Source: Plantago major (taxonomy: Eukaryota; Streptophyta; Magnoliopsida; Lamiales; Plantaginaceae). From it: a stretch of 64,000 nucleotides of DNA. The first letter of the stretch is position 1. Each line of letters begins with the position of its first letter. Below the pieces are notes generated by a model that did no database searches, was not told the origin of the DNA, and was given only the letters and a program-made list of their open reading frames with translations. Made by a program: the position numbers and the translations under genes. Where the stretch lies: contig JAIFAC010000120.1 of assembly GCA_026545765.1 (NCBI GenBank), forward strand, positions 1 through 64,000. Direction: 5' to 3'. Shown in pieces: positions 35,445 through 46,570 of this stretch.

Positions 35445-36107
35445 AATGGCTATTTGAAGATTTCTGAGATGGGTACTCAGATATCTAGATCACTCAGTGA
35501 GGGGGAACACAAAAGAGAATAGTACAAACTGTCTACAGTCAACTACTATCTTGAAATTTGTATTGTTTCTATCCTTGTGTAAAACTGTGAAAAGACAACA
35601 AGTATAAGATAGACTCTGATACAAACAGTATTCTCATTCACCCAGAAACGTGACTCAGATAGCTATTAGCCAAAACTCACTAAATGGGCACAATTACAAT
35701 TGTTGATTGTGATCATTGCTGAAGAAGCAATGGTGACCCTTGATAAAATGGGAGATTGATCTTAACGGCGGAGATTAATTCTCTGTAAGAAGTGAACTGT
35801 TGAAATTCCGACATGGTCCACTATGCATTTAATGCCGAACAAACTTTTACCCACGCCATCAAGTAATTCATAGACACGCATATACAAAACTAATTTGTAT
35901 GTATATGTTTGTTAGAATTACATTGCTATATATATAGGATTTTGGCAAAAGAAATCACTTTCTCCTAATCCAACATTCAGACTTGCACAAGAATAGCAAA
36001 AACCATTCTTCAACCTCTGCAAATCTCTGTTAGTTTTTTTGCAAAGAATCACTAATCTCTCACCCAAATCTCTTTCAAACTTTCAAACACTTGCACTATA
36101 TAAAGAG
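35445..36107 (+). other. Spacer between pol and the extra gene
   Basis: Non-coding. It holds a purine tract GAGGGGGAAC at 35499-35508, reminiscent of the copia polypurine tract. Near 35926 is a TATA-like run, followed by a CT/CA-rich stretch that resembles a 5' leader. Confidence 0.6.
35926..35936 (+). promoter_or_regulatory. Candidate internal TATA box upstream of the extra gene
   Basis: TATATATATAG lies 172 bp before the ATG at 36108. It is followed by a pyrimidine-rich, ATG-poor leader-like stretch. Position and composition suggest a promoter, but AT-rich runs are common, so this is only a candidate. Confidence 0.4.
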
Positions 36108-38164
36108 ATGGCTCCTAAGCGTTCGTCTACCCAGAAATCCCAATCTTCTACCACGGTATCATGAAAAGCAAGCACCAGAGTTGGTTATAGTGAACAATCG
36201 ATTGGTAGGAGACTTTAATCCCGATCATTGGACTTCAAATCACAGAATGATTTGGGGCGGTGCTATGATTGAGGAGTACCTCACGGCTGCAGTTGAAAAC
36301 CAAGCCGATAGGAAACTAATTCTTGACATGCTTGAAAAGGCACAAATCAAGGGTTTTCTATATGCTCTTCCCAGTAGAGTTTTTTCACTGGATGTATTAG
36401 AATTCTATAACAACTCCAGGATTATGTGTTTCTGAAGGCACTGCAATAGTGTCTATCAAAACTAAGGTCCAAGGAAAGGAAATCCTTTTGGACTTAACAA
36501 CTTTTTGTAAGTTGTTTGATCTTCAAAATCTTGGAAAGGATTTTGAAATAGACACCAAAGATGAAGATCTCCTTGAAGGTGTAAAACAGCTGTACAGTGG
36601 TGTGTGTGACACTGACAAACAAGATACACCCACTGATTTCAAGCTTGTCGGTAACAGTAACCGCACATCCGCTGGTTCACCGATGTGGCATGCATTCTTC
36701 ACAGATGCTTTGATGGTCTACAAGGAGGTGCTGACCAGATAAGCCAAGAACGCTGGATGATGATGTTCTTGTTGCAACAACAAGACAAAAGGCTGGAAAA
36801 CCCTTTCAATTGGGGAAAGTACGCCTTTATGAAGTTTGTGAAGAATATTCAAGGCTTTGAGCCTAAAATCGCTAAGGGACTTGCTGAGCCAAAGTCCACA
36901 GTGAGCTATGGTCTAAAGATATGCTACTTGTCGGAGAAGCTCGCATCGAGCTCGAGAGAAGGTCGAATAGCCAACAAGAACTCACTTCTACAAATATAAG
37001 TATACAAACTTGATGAAAAAGGTTACTGGATCTCAGAAAGGTTCCAAGAAGCGAAAGACTGAAGAGGTATCTGAGGGAAAGGTTGCGACCAAAAAGCCTA
37101 GAACTTCACGAAAGAAGTCTAATGGCAAATCAGAAGACACACCCATTGTGGTTGTCGATTCCCAGATACCTGCAGCCACTGCAGATGAACTCATCAATGC
37201 TGCAAAAGAGGTATTGACTACTGAACAAGTAGACTTACCAAGAGAAAGTGCTTTCAGAAATGTTAAAACTACTGCCGAAAGCCTTGCTGATGAACTTATC
37301 AATGCTGCTAAAGAAAGTAGTGATAGATACCAAGCCCTATCTGCAGAAACCGCAGGGATTATGGACCAATCAGTTCCTAATGCTGATGAGAACTCTGACA
37401 ATGAAGATGATGATTTAGTCATCTCTCAAGTCCTAGAGAAATCAAAAAGGGCTAAGGTTACCAAAAGTAACTAGTGTAGAGGTATCTCAAGAAGAACCTA
37501 TACCACAAGGTCAACAAGCACTGCTTCAAAGGTTGCTGAAAAGTAATCGTGTCCAAGGTCACCGGACAAATTACACCATCGTAATGTGAAAGGTCAAGCA
37601 TATTGAAGATGCTCGATGAGTGATACACTAGTGTTCGAGGATACCGCCATCGCTTCAACACTCAACACCGTCTCAAGCACAACAACCACAACAAATGATG
37701 TGGATATCAATAAATGGTACTTGAGTTACGATAAAGATCTTTATTGTCAAGAAAACTCAGAAAAGAGCAGTTCTAACTCAATATGAGGGATCAAACCGAG
37801 GCATCTACTCAAAATGATCAACTAGGTAGGCAACCGAGTCAGATACTCGTGAAAGGTCCAAGCACCAAACTTCCAACAAAGAAGTGATCCAAGAACAACA
37901 AGACTAATGTATGGAAACTTCACAAGTTCCAGAGACCAAACCGACAAAGCTCAGTAATAATGGTTTAACTCTTTACTTGTGATAAATTATGCCTAAATCT
38001 TGTTACTTATTATAATTTCTTTGTTACAGGCTGACTTAGAAACACAACAACAAGAGGAAGTCGCAAAGTTTACCTCAAAGATCGAGAAGGAGGCTTCCAT
38101 AGCTTCACCACTTAAGGAACAAAGTGCCTCGCAGTAGAAAATAGTTCCTTAAGATATAACTCAG

Positions 38165-38209
38165 GTATGTGCTTTATACACTTGACTAATAAGTGTTTGT
38201 TTCTAATAG
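38165..38209 (+). other. Candidate intron in the extra gene (45 bp)
   Basis: CAG|GTATGTG ... TTGACTAAT ... TTTCTAATAG|GC. The splice sites and a perfect CTAAT-type branch site are present, but 45 bp is below the usual plant minimum; it may have lost bases. Confidence 0.5.
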
Positions 38210-38321
38210 GCTCCAACTGAGAAGAAAAATGAAGGGACTGAAAAGTCTATCTCTTCAGAGAAGGAATCCAGAAACTTCCAAGGTCTCTGAAGAACGAGTA
38301 TCTGAATTTTCTATAGAGAAG

Positions 38322-38401
38322 GTATTTCATTCAGATATCTATATTCTTCAAAGAACAAATCTCTGATCATTTTTCTCAAACTAACACATTCTACTTAACA
38401 G
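38322..38401 (+). other. Candidate intron in the extra gene (80 bp)
   Basis: GAG AAG|GTATTTC to CTACTTAACAG|GTTCAAAAAG. AT-rich, GT-AG bounded, typical plant intron size. Confidence 0.65.
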
Positions 38402-38547
38402 GTTCAAAAAGAAGTAGAAGTTGTTGAGGAGTTGCCCACTCCTCACAACATATGGAAATTGATGAGGCATCAAGGTCTTCATCACAAGAAAAGATTTCAG
38501 AGACTGCACAAGTCTCTGAGAGACAAGTATCTGAGCCTCCAACGGAG

Positions 38548-38629
38548 GTAATTGACCTCTCAGATATATGACTTGTCAATAAAAAATTTTCTTGATAAAA
38601 TTTCCTAAGTGTTATGTTTCTAATCTCAG
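38548..38629 (+). other. Candidate intron in the extra gene (82 bp)
   Basis: ACGGAG|GTAATTG to TTCTAATCTCAG|GTTCAAGCAG. The exon after it begins like the exon after the 80-bp intron (GTTCAA-AAGAAA), suggesting a duplicated exon-intron module. Confidence 0.65.
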
Positions 38630-40559
38630 GTTCAAGCAGAAAGAAAGGTTGATGAGGACTAGACTACCAAGTCCCCACCTCACAACAAGATATCTGAGGC
38701 ACCCCCTACCTCAGTAGTACAAGTCTCTGAGCCTGATGTAATCATTCAGGCTCAGACAAGTGTGCAAAAGGCTTCTGCATTCTCAACAGAAGACCTGCTT
38801 ACATTCTTCAAGAACCACACACTAAAGAAACATCTCAAGTGTTTCAGAAAGTGGCAAAAGCTCAGAAGCTCAGATCTGACTGAATTAACAAAGGTGACTG
38901 ATCACCAATTGAGAAGAGTCAAAGCTTTTGACTTGGAGAATTATGTCCATGTCATGTTCCCAATAGAGCAGTACTCCTTTGCTACTCTGATGCATAAGGA
39001 CTTTATCAAAGAAGCTGCACACAAGCTCATAGAAGCTTTTGAGAAGGCAGATGGTCAGACCAGAATGCAGACGACATTCAATCCTACTTTGCCTAAGACC
39101 TTACAATGCATACCCTCTGAACAAGAGGAGGTAAATGGGCAAAAGATCACTATTCCAGAAGTGATCAATCTGGTCTCTGAAGATGAAGAAGAGAAGGAGA
39201 CTGATGAGAATGACTATGAAGATTCTCCTTCTGACCATCACAAGGATGAGAATGATAAAAAGGATGATGATGATGCCCCTGCACCAGGGACAGGAGGGAT
39301 TCCACAAGGAAATAATACCTTAGTTGCTGAAAAACACACTGAGAGGACATCACAGCAATCCCCTCCTACATCTCCTCAGAAATCTACCCATCCATATCTC
39401 CAACACAAGGACTCTACTAAACAAGTAGTTAAGCACTCTGAGAACTCCACTCAGAAAATATTGAATACACAAACTAGAACTGCTCAACTCAAACAACTGT
39501 TGGAAGAAGAACAACAGCTCCATCTTCAACTGGAAGAAGAGCTAGCTAAATCCAGAGATAAGCTTAATCAGCTTCAAGATCAATACTTACAAGAAATGGT
39601 AGCTTACTCTGAGATTAAAGAGCTCCGGGACGCTATTGACTATATTACTATAAGGAGCTAGATGTTGAACAAGCATCTGAAGCAAAGCATGATGCTAAAG
39701 CTGCATCTTCACCAAAGAAACCATCCTCCAAAGGCAAGAAACCCATATCTGAGATGGTTTCCGCCTTCAGAAACCTTGAGGAAGAAGTACAAGAGGATGA
39801 AGATCACTGGGCTGATGACTCAGATGATGAAGAAGACAGAACCTTGGCAGAACATGCAAATGTTCACTTGGGAGTTTCTCACTTGAAGAGAAAACTGATA
39901 GCTCCTCAAAGCTTCAGTAAGAAACCAAATCTCAACTCCCATGATTACATGGCCAGATACCAGGTTCTGGCAACTCTAAGAAAGGAGCTGTCTCAACAAA
40001 ATGAAGAAGTAATTGCATCAGTCCCTGCTGAAATGAAAAAGTTCACTGAGTTAATCACTCAAAGAACAACAAGCTTGGTCATTGCTCAGAGAGACCTAGG
40101 CATGGTAAGGGATGATGACAATAATCTTGCTGAAAAAGCCCTCAATGAGGCTAGCTATGCTGCTGGAAAAGCAGATGCTACTCAAGGCCCATTGGCAGAG
40201 CTCATTGATAAGGAGAATGGACTTATCAAACAAAATCAGGAGCTCAAAGTTGAACTTCAGAAGTTGGTCACTTCCTATAACTGCTTACAAGGACATTTTG
40301 AGTCTCTCTCAGAATCCTTTATGAAGCTTAGTCAGCCAACAATGACTAAGGGGGAAGGATTGTACAAATCTGGACCTCAAAGTCAGGGGGAATGGGAAGA
40401 AGGAGAAGGATATAAGAAGAAATCTGGAGCTGTGCTGCTCAGAGAGGAAGAAGAAACAAGAAAACCTCCCAGCCACCACTCAGAATCAATGAGCCCTCCT
40501 CAAGCCAAGCTGCATTACAAATAGTAGCTACTTCCCAGAAACCAACTGAAGGAAGTTCA

Positions 40560-41551
40560 ATGGTAACAAGGGCCATGGCACAGAAACCTCCAAGGAGTAC
40601 CAAGGCTCCAAGGAGAAGACAAGTGAGAGGGATTGATGAGTCTTCTGAAGAAGAAGAAGAAGGCCAAATCAAATCCCTGGGCAATGAAGAAGGCTGCAAA
40701 ACTCTCACAAGAATTAATCTTGATGATGATGATGAAGAGACTGATGAAGATGAAGCTCCTCTTCACAGAAAAAGAAAAATTGATAGCCTAACTGAGCCCA
40801 TAGCTGCAAAGCCTTTGGCAGCTAAAACACCCTCTGGAAATACCAAGTCAATCCAGGGTGGTTCTTCAAGAAATCCAAAGGAAAACTCAAGGCAAAGGAG
40901 GAATAGATTGAGAGCTGAAAGAAGAAAAGGTCAACTTCCACTCGTAAGAAGCTTTAATCGAGTATGTGAAGACCGACAACAACCTCCTCCTAAAGGTGTA
41001 TTCATCGAGGAATGGATATCGATATCGAACTCAAGCACTTTCTTGTAAATGAAAAAGGATTTCCAGTACCCATCCATCAACAACTTATGGCAAAGATAAG
41101 CCAATCTTGATCAACACCAATCATGTCAAAGCTTGGTTAGATTTTGAAGTTGTCAAGAGAGTTGAAGCCATGAGGAAGGACCTTAATGATGAATGTCCTT
41201 ATGGAAAACCTGATGATGTGCATAAAGTCCCAAACCTCATCGAACAGCACCGTGCCAAGACTTGATGTGGAACCCTTCGAGTCATTCTACATGACTGAAG
41301 ATCAATACAAGGGTGACATCAGATATCTGAGGATCATATATGATTACTTCAAGCTATCAGATATCAGAATTGAGCATGCCTGGAAATGGGGAAAGTATTT
41401 ATGGGTCAAACACTTTGCCAAGAAGAATCCCACCAAATCATACAAAGAAGTATGTGGTTATGCCAGAGACACTGAGATGTTGGTCAGAACCTTGCTCTAT
41501 GACTACTCAGATGATATCAAAAGATTTGGAGATAGGGATTATGCAAATTGA
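40560..41551 (+). pseudogene. Second part of the extra region: basic/acidic and folded C-terminal segments
   Basis: The 40560-41048 frame encodes MVTRAMAQKPPRSTKAPRRR, acidic tracts (SSEEEEEGQ, DDDDEETDEDEA) and an Arg-rich stretch, suggesting a nucleic-acid or nuclear role. After frame changes near 41030-41100, ILINTNHVKAWLDFEVVKRV and MRKDLNDECPYGKPDDVHKV appear. Then 41186-41551 ends with MTEDQYKGDIRYLRIIYDYF and KWGKYLWVKHFAKKNPTKSY. I do not recognise a named domain. It lies 36 bp after the coiled-coil frame. Whether the two parts make one spliced product or two cannot be told. Confidence 0.55.
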
Positions 41552-41897
41552 TCCTTGAGTCATTAAGATTTGAAGACTAGTTTATTAGATGTCTACTGAG
41601 CTTGGTTACCCCGTTGTCCTAATTTACTATGTATTTAGTATCTTCGATCGTATCTTTATTGTTGTTTTATCTTGTAAAAGTTATCTGAACTTTCATTGTA
41701 ACATATCTGATGAACCTACTCTCAGATATCAATCTATAAAAAGATAACTTGTCAGCAAAGACCACACCTTGTGATTTGGTTGATGTTTACTTTCTGCACT
41801 TAATTATATGAATTAAAAGATCATAAGAAATGATTAAGTGGTGGATTGTTTCCTCATCCAGATTTGTAATAGGTCAGATAGTCATCGTTGACTGATC

Positions 41898-41912
41898 AAA
41901 ATGGGGGAAATT
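41898..41912 (+). other. Polypurine tract of the Sirevirus-like element
   Basis: AAAATGGGGGAAAT directly before the 3' LTR start TGTTAGGAATATC; it primes plus-strand DNA synthesis. Similar purine runs occur at 35499, 40349 and 40385. Confidence 0.85.
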
Positions 41913-43472
41913 TGTTAGGAATATCTGTTTAGATTTTGATCAGCAACCTAATGACTTATCTTAGCTCAGAAAGGTGGTTAGTACTCTTGGTTCAATTGAA
42001 CACTGTAAAAGAGGAAACTCACTAAGTATGATAGTCTAGCTAATCTTGTATAGCAAGTTAGGTCTTTGAATGTAATTTTTATTTTTTAAAAAGAAGACCA
42101 AGAAGAAGGCATCCAGCATGAAAAGTTCAAAGGATTTGAAGATTAGAAGTCTGCACAAGATTGCTGAAGACAAAGGTTTCCAGATACCTTTGACCAGATA
42201 TCTTGAAGACACAAGCGTTTTTAAATAAACTGTGTTGCAAAAGATATCTGAGAAATAAAAGGTTTCTGAGAAGAGGAAAGTGCCCACAGATATCTACACT
42301 CAGATACCTTGGACATAAACTATGTTTCTGAAAAGAAATATATTATAACAAGTTGTTTCAACAAGTGGTATCTGGAGTTGTGATAAATTCTTGAAAAGGA
42401 CGCACAAAGATCGAGAAATCGATAGTATAAAGATCTCCGATAATGCATAGTTCGCTGGCACTACAGACAAAGTATAGTACAATGCATTAAATGCGCGATG
42501 TAGATGTCCGAACAAAATGGTAGCTTATGAAGAAGAAGACAAACGTACATACAAGATTATACTCAGATATCAATAGTTTGAATTTGATTTAAGCCTAACG
42601 GATACTATTCAAACGGCACTCAAATTCATCTATAAATATCAACACTTAGACTGCTTGAGAACACACCTTAGAACACACAGAACTTAGAACACTGAACTTA
42701 CATTGATTACTCTCACAAGTTCTCTCAAGCATACTACTTACCTTCAAGCTTTCTCATTACCAAAGCTCTTGATTCTAAGTAGCACAAAAGTTCTAAATGT
42801 CCCGATCCTTAATAAGCATTGCTATTTGTGAAAGAGTCAATTAAGATTTGATATCCGAGATTCATTCTCTTGAACATTTATCATGACTTGGGTCAAGAAA
42901 GAACATGATACCATACATTGCAAAGTGTATTAAGTATACTTGATTCATAGAGCGATCGCATAACTCAACAAGTTATTAAAGAAGCTCACCGACAAACTAC
43001 CTTAACCAACACCTTAATCGGTGGAGTATGGAAGTACTTAGTTTGGGAAACTAAGGAACAACTCCAGAAAAAGGTTTCGAGTATTGAAGTACTGTCAATG
43101 TGAAAGCCGTGGAATAACTCAGGGAACACTTGGTTGGGAACCTAGTGTATTTAGGAATCGAGAAGATACTTGTAAGGTTACCTCAATTATCTGCCTTAGT
43201 GGATTCTAGGTCGAGAAAGGTCAAGTGGATCAAGGATTACGCCACCTTCGATACCACTAAAAAGACTTTGTTATTTACTTTCGCATTTTATTACTTGCTT
43301 TATTTACCTTGCAAAGTATTTACACTTATCTTGCCGAGCACGCACTTATCACGTAAAAGTCTTCCGCCTCCTAAATTAAGTATCGATATCCGAGAAATCA
43401 TTTATCGACAAATATTTTAAAAGACTATTCACCCCCTCCTAGTCTTTTACTTTGCCGTTATCTCGACCAATG
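41913..43472 (+). repeat. 3' LTR of the Sirevirus-like element (~1560 bp)
   Basis: Starts TGTTAGGAATATC after the purine tract and ends at CTCGACCAA/TG near 43470-43472. The last ~660 bp pair with the truncated 5' LTR. The terminal CA seen in the 5' LTR is altered here. Confidence 0.88.
42631..42638 (+). promoter_or_regulatory. TATA box in the 3' LTR
   Basis: CATCTATAAATATCAACAC at 42627-42645 is a good plant TATA context. The equivalent part of the 5' LTR is deleted. Confidence 0.65.
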
Positions 43473-43725
43473 TAATAATTGGACAAAATGTGATGTACTA
43501 TTATTTAAAAAAACTATAGACTAATAATACGATGAGAAAGGTTAAAGAAAATAAAAATAAGAGCAATGTCATTTTATAAAATACCAACTAGTTTATCAGC
43601 TAATTTGTTAAACACTTACATTTCAAATCAGCTAGCTTCTCAGCTAGTTAATCAGCTAGCTTATCAGCTACCTAACCAGCTAACAGCTAGTTAATCAGCT
43701 ACTAGCTAGTTTTGCTAAACAGAGC
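43473..43725 (+). repeat. AGCT-rich repeat, copy 2
   Basis: Copy of 16230-16545: GGACAAAATGTGATGTACTA, 'gactaataatacgatgagaaagg', then CAGCTA/AGCTAG words to AGCTAGTTTTGCTAAACAGA. It directly abuts the 3' LTR. Confidence 0.8.
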
Positions 43726-44844
43726 CTATATAGCCAATAAATAATGGTAAAGGTATTATCATATTATTAATAATTCAGAGGACAATTATGTGGAGTAGTC
43801 AAAGAATACGAAGAGGTTTTGGTCAGGAGACAAGATGATCGACGGATGATTTGACCGGATTTCATTCCTGGTCTCATTCTTCATCAGAAAGGGGTCCCAC
43901 ATTGTGGGTCCCCTGCTACAGTGAGAGGGTGAGACTACCGGGGGTAAGACCGGGGTCTAACAAACCGATTGGTACTTGGGAGAAGTCATGATCGAGAAGA
44001 TTCTATTCTAATCAAATTCCTCGCCAAATTGAGAAGATATATATGAAGTTAAAAATTACACTATATATTAAACTTATTGTAAGTTTGATTAATTATCTAT
44101 AACTTAAAATTGATTCTACTCGGGAATAAATATGTAAAAATATGATTTTGTAAGACTATGTTGTTTTTTGTGAAGCATTTATTTACTCTTGACAATTGTT
44201 TTCAATATATATAAATACCAAAATTCTTCACATTATTCGTTTTGACTGCATTGAATACACATGCATCTTATGTAAAAATATTATTCTTTAGAACTATTTT
44301 TTGTTCAAAACGACAATAGTCCTACGTTATTCGATTTCATTACGTTAAAAACACATGCATCTATGTAAACTGAAAATAAGACTAATTGTGTGACAAAACT
44401 TTCTATTCAATTTAAATCTCATCAGTTAATCTTACCGATTCTATTTTAATCTAGTTCGTACATGTGTCACTCTTTAAATGTAATACCATTGTAAAAAGCT
44501 CCCTGGATACTCTAATAAGAATGCATCCAATTTTCAATGCTATATTTTAGTAGTTATTTATAAACGCTATAAGTAACTACTAATTTGTAAATATAAAATG
44601 CATAAGTATATATTTTAGTAAAATATAGTACATCCTAATACGCTTCCCACGTGTAGCGTATGGAATTGTTTCTAATACGTGTATAATAATATATTATTAT
44701 TATGATCGATAAGGGGGGGAACATTTCCATTACAAAACTTCTAACCTATTAAACAATTAGTCTTATATTTGGGAACTCAAAGAAAGGTATTACAAGAATG
44801 CAAGGACAAATTCATCAACCTTGCAAAAGCAAAATTTTGGGCAA
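43726..44844. other. Intergenic DNA downstream of the polygalacturonase
   Basis: No gene recognised. The GC-richer stretch at 43850-43960 contains the near-palindrome GGGTCCCACATTGTGGGTCCC. The rest is AT-rich and includes the 3' flank of the polygalacturonase. Confidence 0.55.
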
Positions 44845-45790
44845 TTAAGCGGTTGGAGCAGCCGATGCAGCTGCATCACAAATCGCTGGAGTCAACTTGC
44901 CAGTAAGAGTGGGCTTAATATTTTTACATTTGGAGCTGATAGGTCCAAGATTCCCAGTGTAAGTAAGATCAATGTCTGAAACTTCAACTCCTTCGCATGG
45001 GTTAGCGCTACTGCAAACAAATACCACCGCATCCTGAGTGAATGATGTTCCTCGAACGTTCTTTATTGAGACGTTACTGATCTTCACTTTTGATGGAGTC
45101 TGCACAAGATCAACAAAGTATTGATTATAATTTACATTTAGTGATAGTCGATCAAATATGATTTAATTTATAATAAATTGAATCTGCCACTAAAGAAGTA
45201 AAGTGAATTAAAATGGGTTAATCAATGAATTAATAACAATGTTTAGTTTCGAGTTTAGCTGCTTACGTCTAATTTGCAGAGACCCCATGGGCAGTATTCT
45301 TGATCAAAGATGATTGGTTGGCTCACATTGTCCATGGTAAGATCTTCAAAATGCAAATCTGAGACTTGCAGTACACCAGGGGCAGAGGGCCAACTTTTGA
45401 TCCTAATACCATTTTCTGTCCCTACGAACGTACATTTCGACACAAATATACCACTTACATCTTTTTCGTCTGGGTACTTGCCAAGGCTTCCTATGCTAAT
45501 GCCATGGCCAGGACCACATTTCACATTTGTGATGTGGAAGTCTTTTGAGTCATCACCAATGGAGATGCAATCATCTCCAGTCGCAATGGTTGAGTCCAAA
45601 ACGTTGATCAAAGACGAACGTGCAATATGGATTCCATCGGTGTTTGGGGCATCTCCAGGTGCAGAGATAGTAAATTTTTGGAATGTAACATTGGTACTAG
45701 ATATGCAGTTGACGTGGAAATTCTTACTGTCTTTGACAGTCACATCGTGGATGATTGCATTTTTGATGAAATTCAAGCTCAAGTTCTGCA

Positions 45791-45825
<35 letters not shown>

Positions 45826-46443
45826 GTAATTAAGAACTTTAACAATATAATCTACATGGTTTCTTTATTGGATATGGATATTTAAAAACACTTACAATTG
45901 GCAACTTTCCACATTTACTTTCACTGTCTTTATGGAAGTCATTTTTCTTCCAAGCAACTTGGCCCTGGCCATCCAAAACTCCACCACCGGAGATTTCCAA
46001 ATTGTTAACGTAGTTGATTGTAATCCATTCGGATTCCTTGTCTGGCAGGTCACCTGTGGGGGCAACCAATGTACCTTGGACATTTAACTCAATTGATGGA
46101 GACTTCTGATCAGTTCCACACAGTTTCACTTGGCTTAGCTGCCATGTCCCTGTGGGAATTACAATTTTCACTGGATCACTTGATGCAATTGCTTCCGTCC
46201 ATGCTTTCAGCAAAGGCTGTATGCATTATAACAACATCCCAAAAAAATTATCCATTTATTTCAAGTCGCATCATCGTAGGATTGAATATTTCTTAAAGAA
46301 TTTACGTACGTATGTACCTCGCTGATATCAACACCGGGTTTTGCACCGTAGGTGGTGATGTCGAAGATCACTGGAGTGGCATCAATAATGCAAGCCAACA
46401 ATGGAAAAATGAAGAAGAATGATGTGATATGTTTCCTAGTCAT
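44845..46443 (-). CDS. Polygalacturonase (GH28), secreted, four exons, intact
   Basis: Exons are 46443-46318, 46216-45896, 45785-45267 and 45099-44845. All three introns are GT-AG and in phase 0, and the product is 406 residues, normal for the family. Residues 1 to about 22 form a signal peptide (hydrophobic FFFIFPLLACII). The four GH28 motifs are present: NTD (197-199), GDD (219-221), GHG (242-244) and RIK (277-279), giving the three catalytic Asp and the His. The enzyme hydrolyses alpha-1,4-galacturonan of pectin in the cell wall. The short form without a propeptide resembles the pollen-type/exo-polygalacturonase clade; that placement is inference. Confidence 0.96.
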
Positions 46444-46562
46444 TCTTTTTGTTTTGTTTCTTTTTTTTTTTTTTTTTGGCTTTGTTGTTTTTTTTTTTGT
46501 TTTCTGTATTTATTTTTCCTGATATTTGTTATCGATGTCTTTATGTGATTAGCTTGTGACTG

Positions 46563-46570
46563 TATTTATA
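46563..46570 (-). promoter_or_regulatory. TATA box of the polygalacturonase gene
   Basis: Minus-strand TATAAATA, about 120 bp upstream of the start codon. A T-rich stretch (46464-46500 on the plus strand, so A-rich in the transcript) makes up much of the leader. Confidence 0.7.

Larger units (their letters stand above)
36108..40524 (+). pseudogene. Extra (env-position) gene of the Sirevirus-like element: conserved N-terminal region, introns, long coiled coil
   Basis: From ATG 36108 (MAPKRSSTQKSQSS) the product continues, with frame changes, as VIVNNRLVGDFNPDHW, MLEKAQIKGFLYALPSRVF and KTKVQGKEILLDLTTFCKLF. This N-terminal region resembles the extra ORF of other plant LTR elements; I give no function. 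A basic/acidic linker (37010-37474) follows. Segments from 38030 to 38630 are separated by GT-AG introns. A long acidic coiled coil (38762-39661, continuing with one frameshift as 39754-40524) has Glu/Gln/Leu heptads. There is no signal peptide or transmembrane helix, so a viral-type envelope is not supported. Confidence 0.7.
28732..43472 (+). mobile_element. Sirevirus-like Ty1/copia retrotransposon, ~14.7 kb, 5'-truncated
   Basis: A partial 5' LTR (28732-29423) is followed by a primer site, a long gag with zinc knuckle and coiled coil, protease, integrase, YVDD reverse transcriptase and RNase H. A ~6-kb extra coding region comes next, then a purine tract (41898-41912) and a full ~1.56-kb 3' LTR. 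Long LTRs, the extended gag and an additional gene behind pol are features of the Sirevirus (SIRE1/Maximus) lineage of copia. The element lost its LTR promoter by 5' truncation and has many frame breaks, so it is presumably immobile. Confidence 0.88.

Noticed and set aside
36108-41551. Calling the extra region a retroviral envelope gene
   Set aside because: No signal peptide, membrane helix or cleavage-site pattern is visible; position alone does not support it.
45310-45885. 191-codon plus-strand frame
   Set aside because: It is antisense to exon 3 of the intact polygalacturonase and has no domain of its own.
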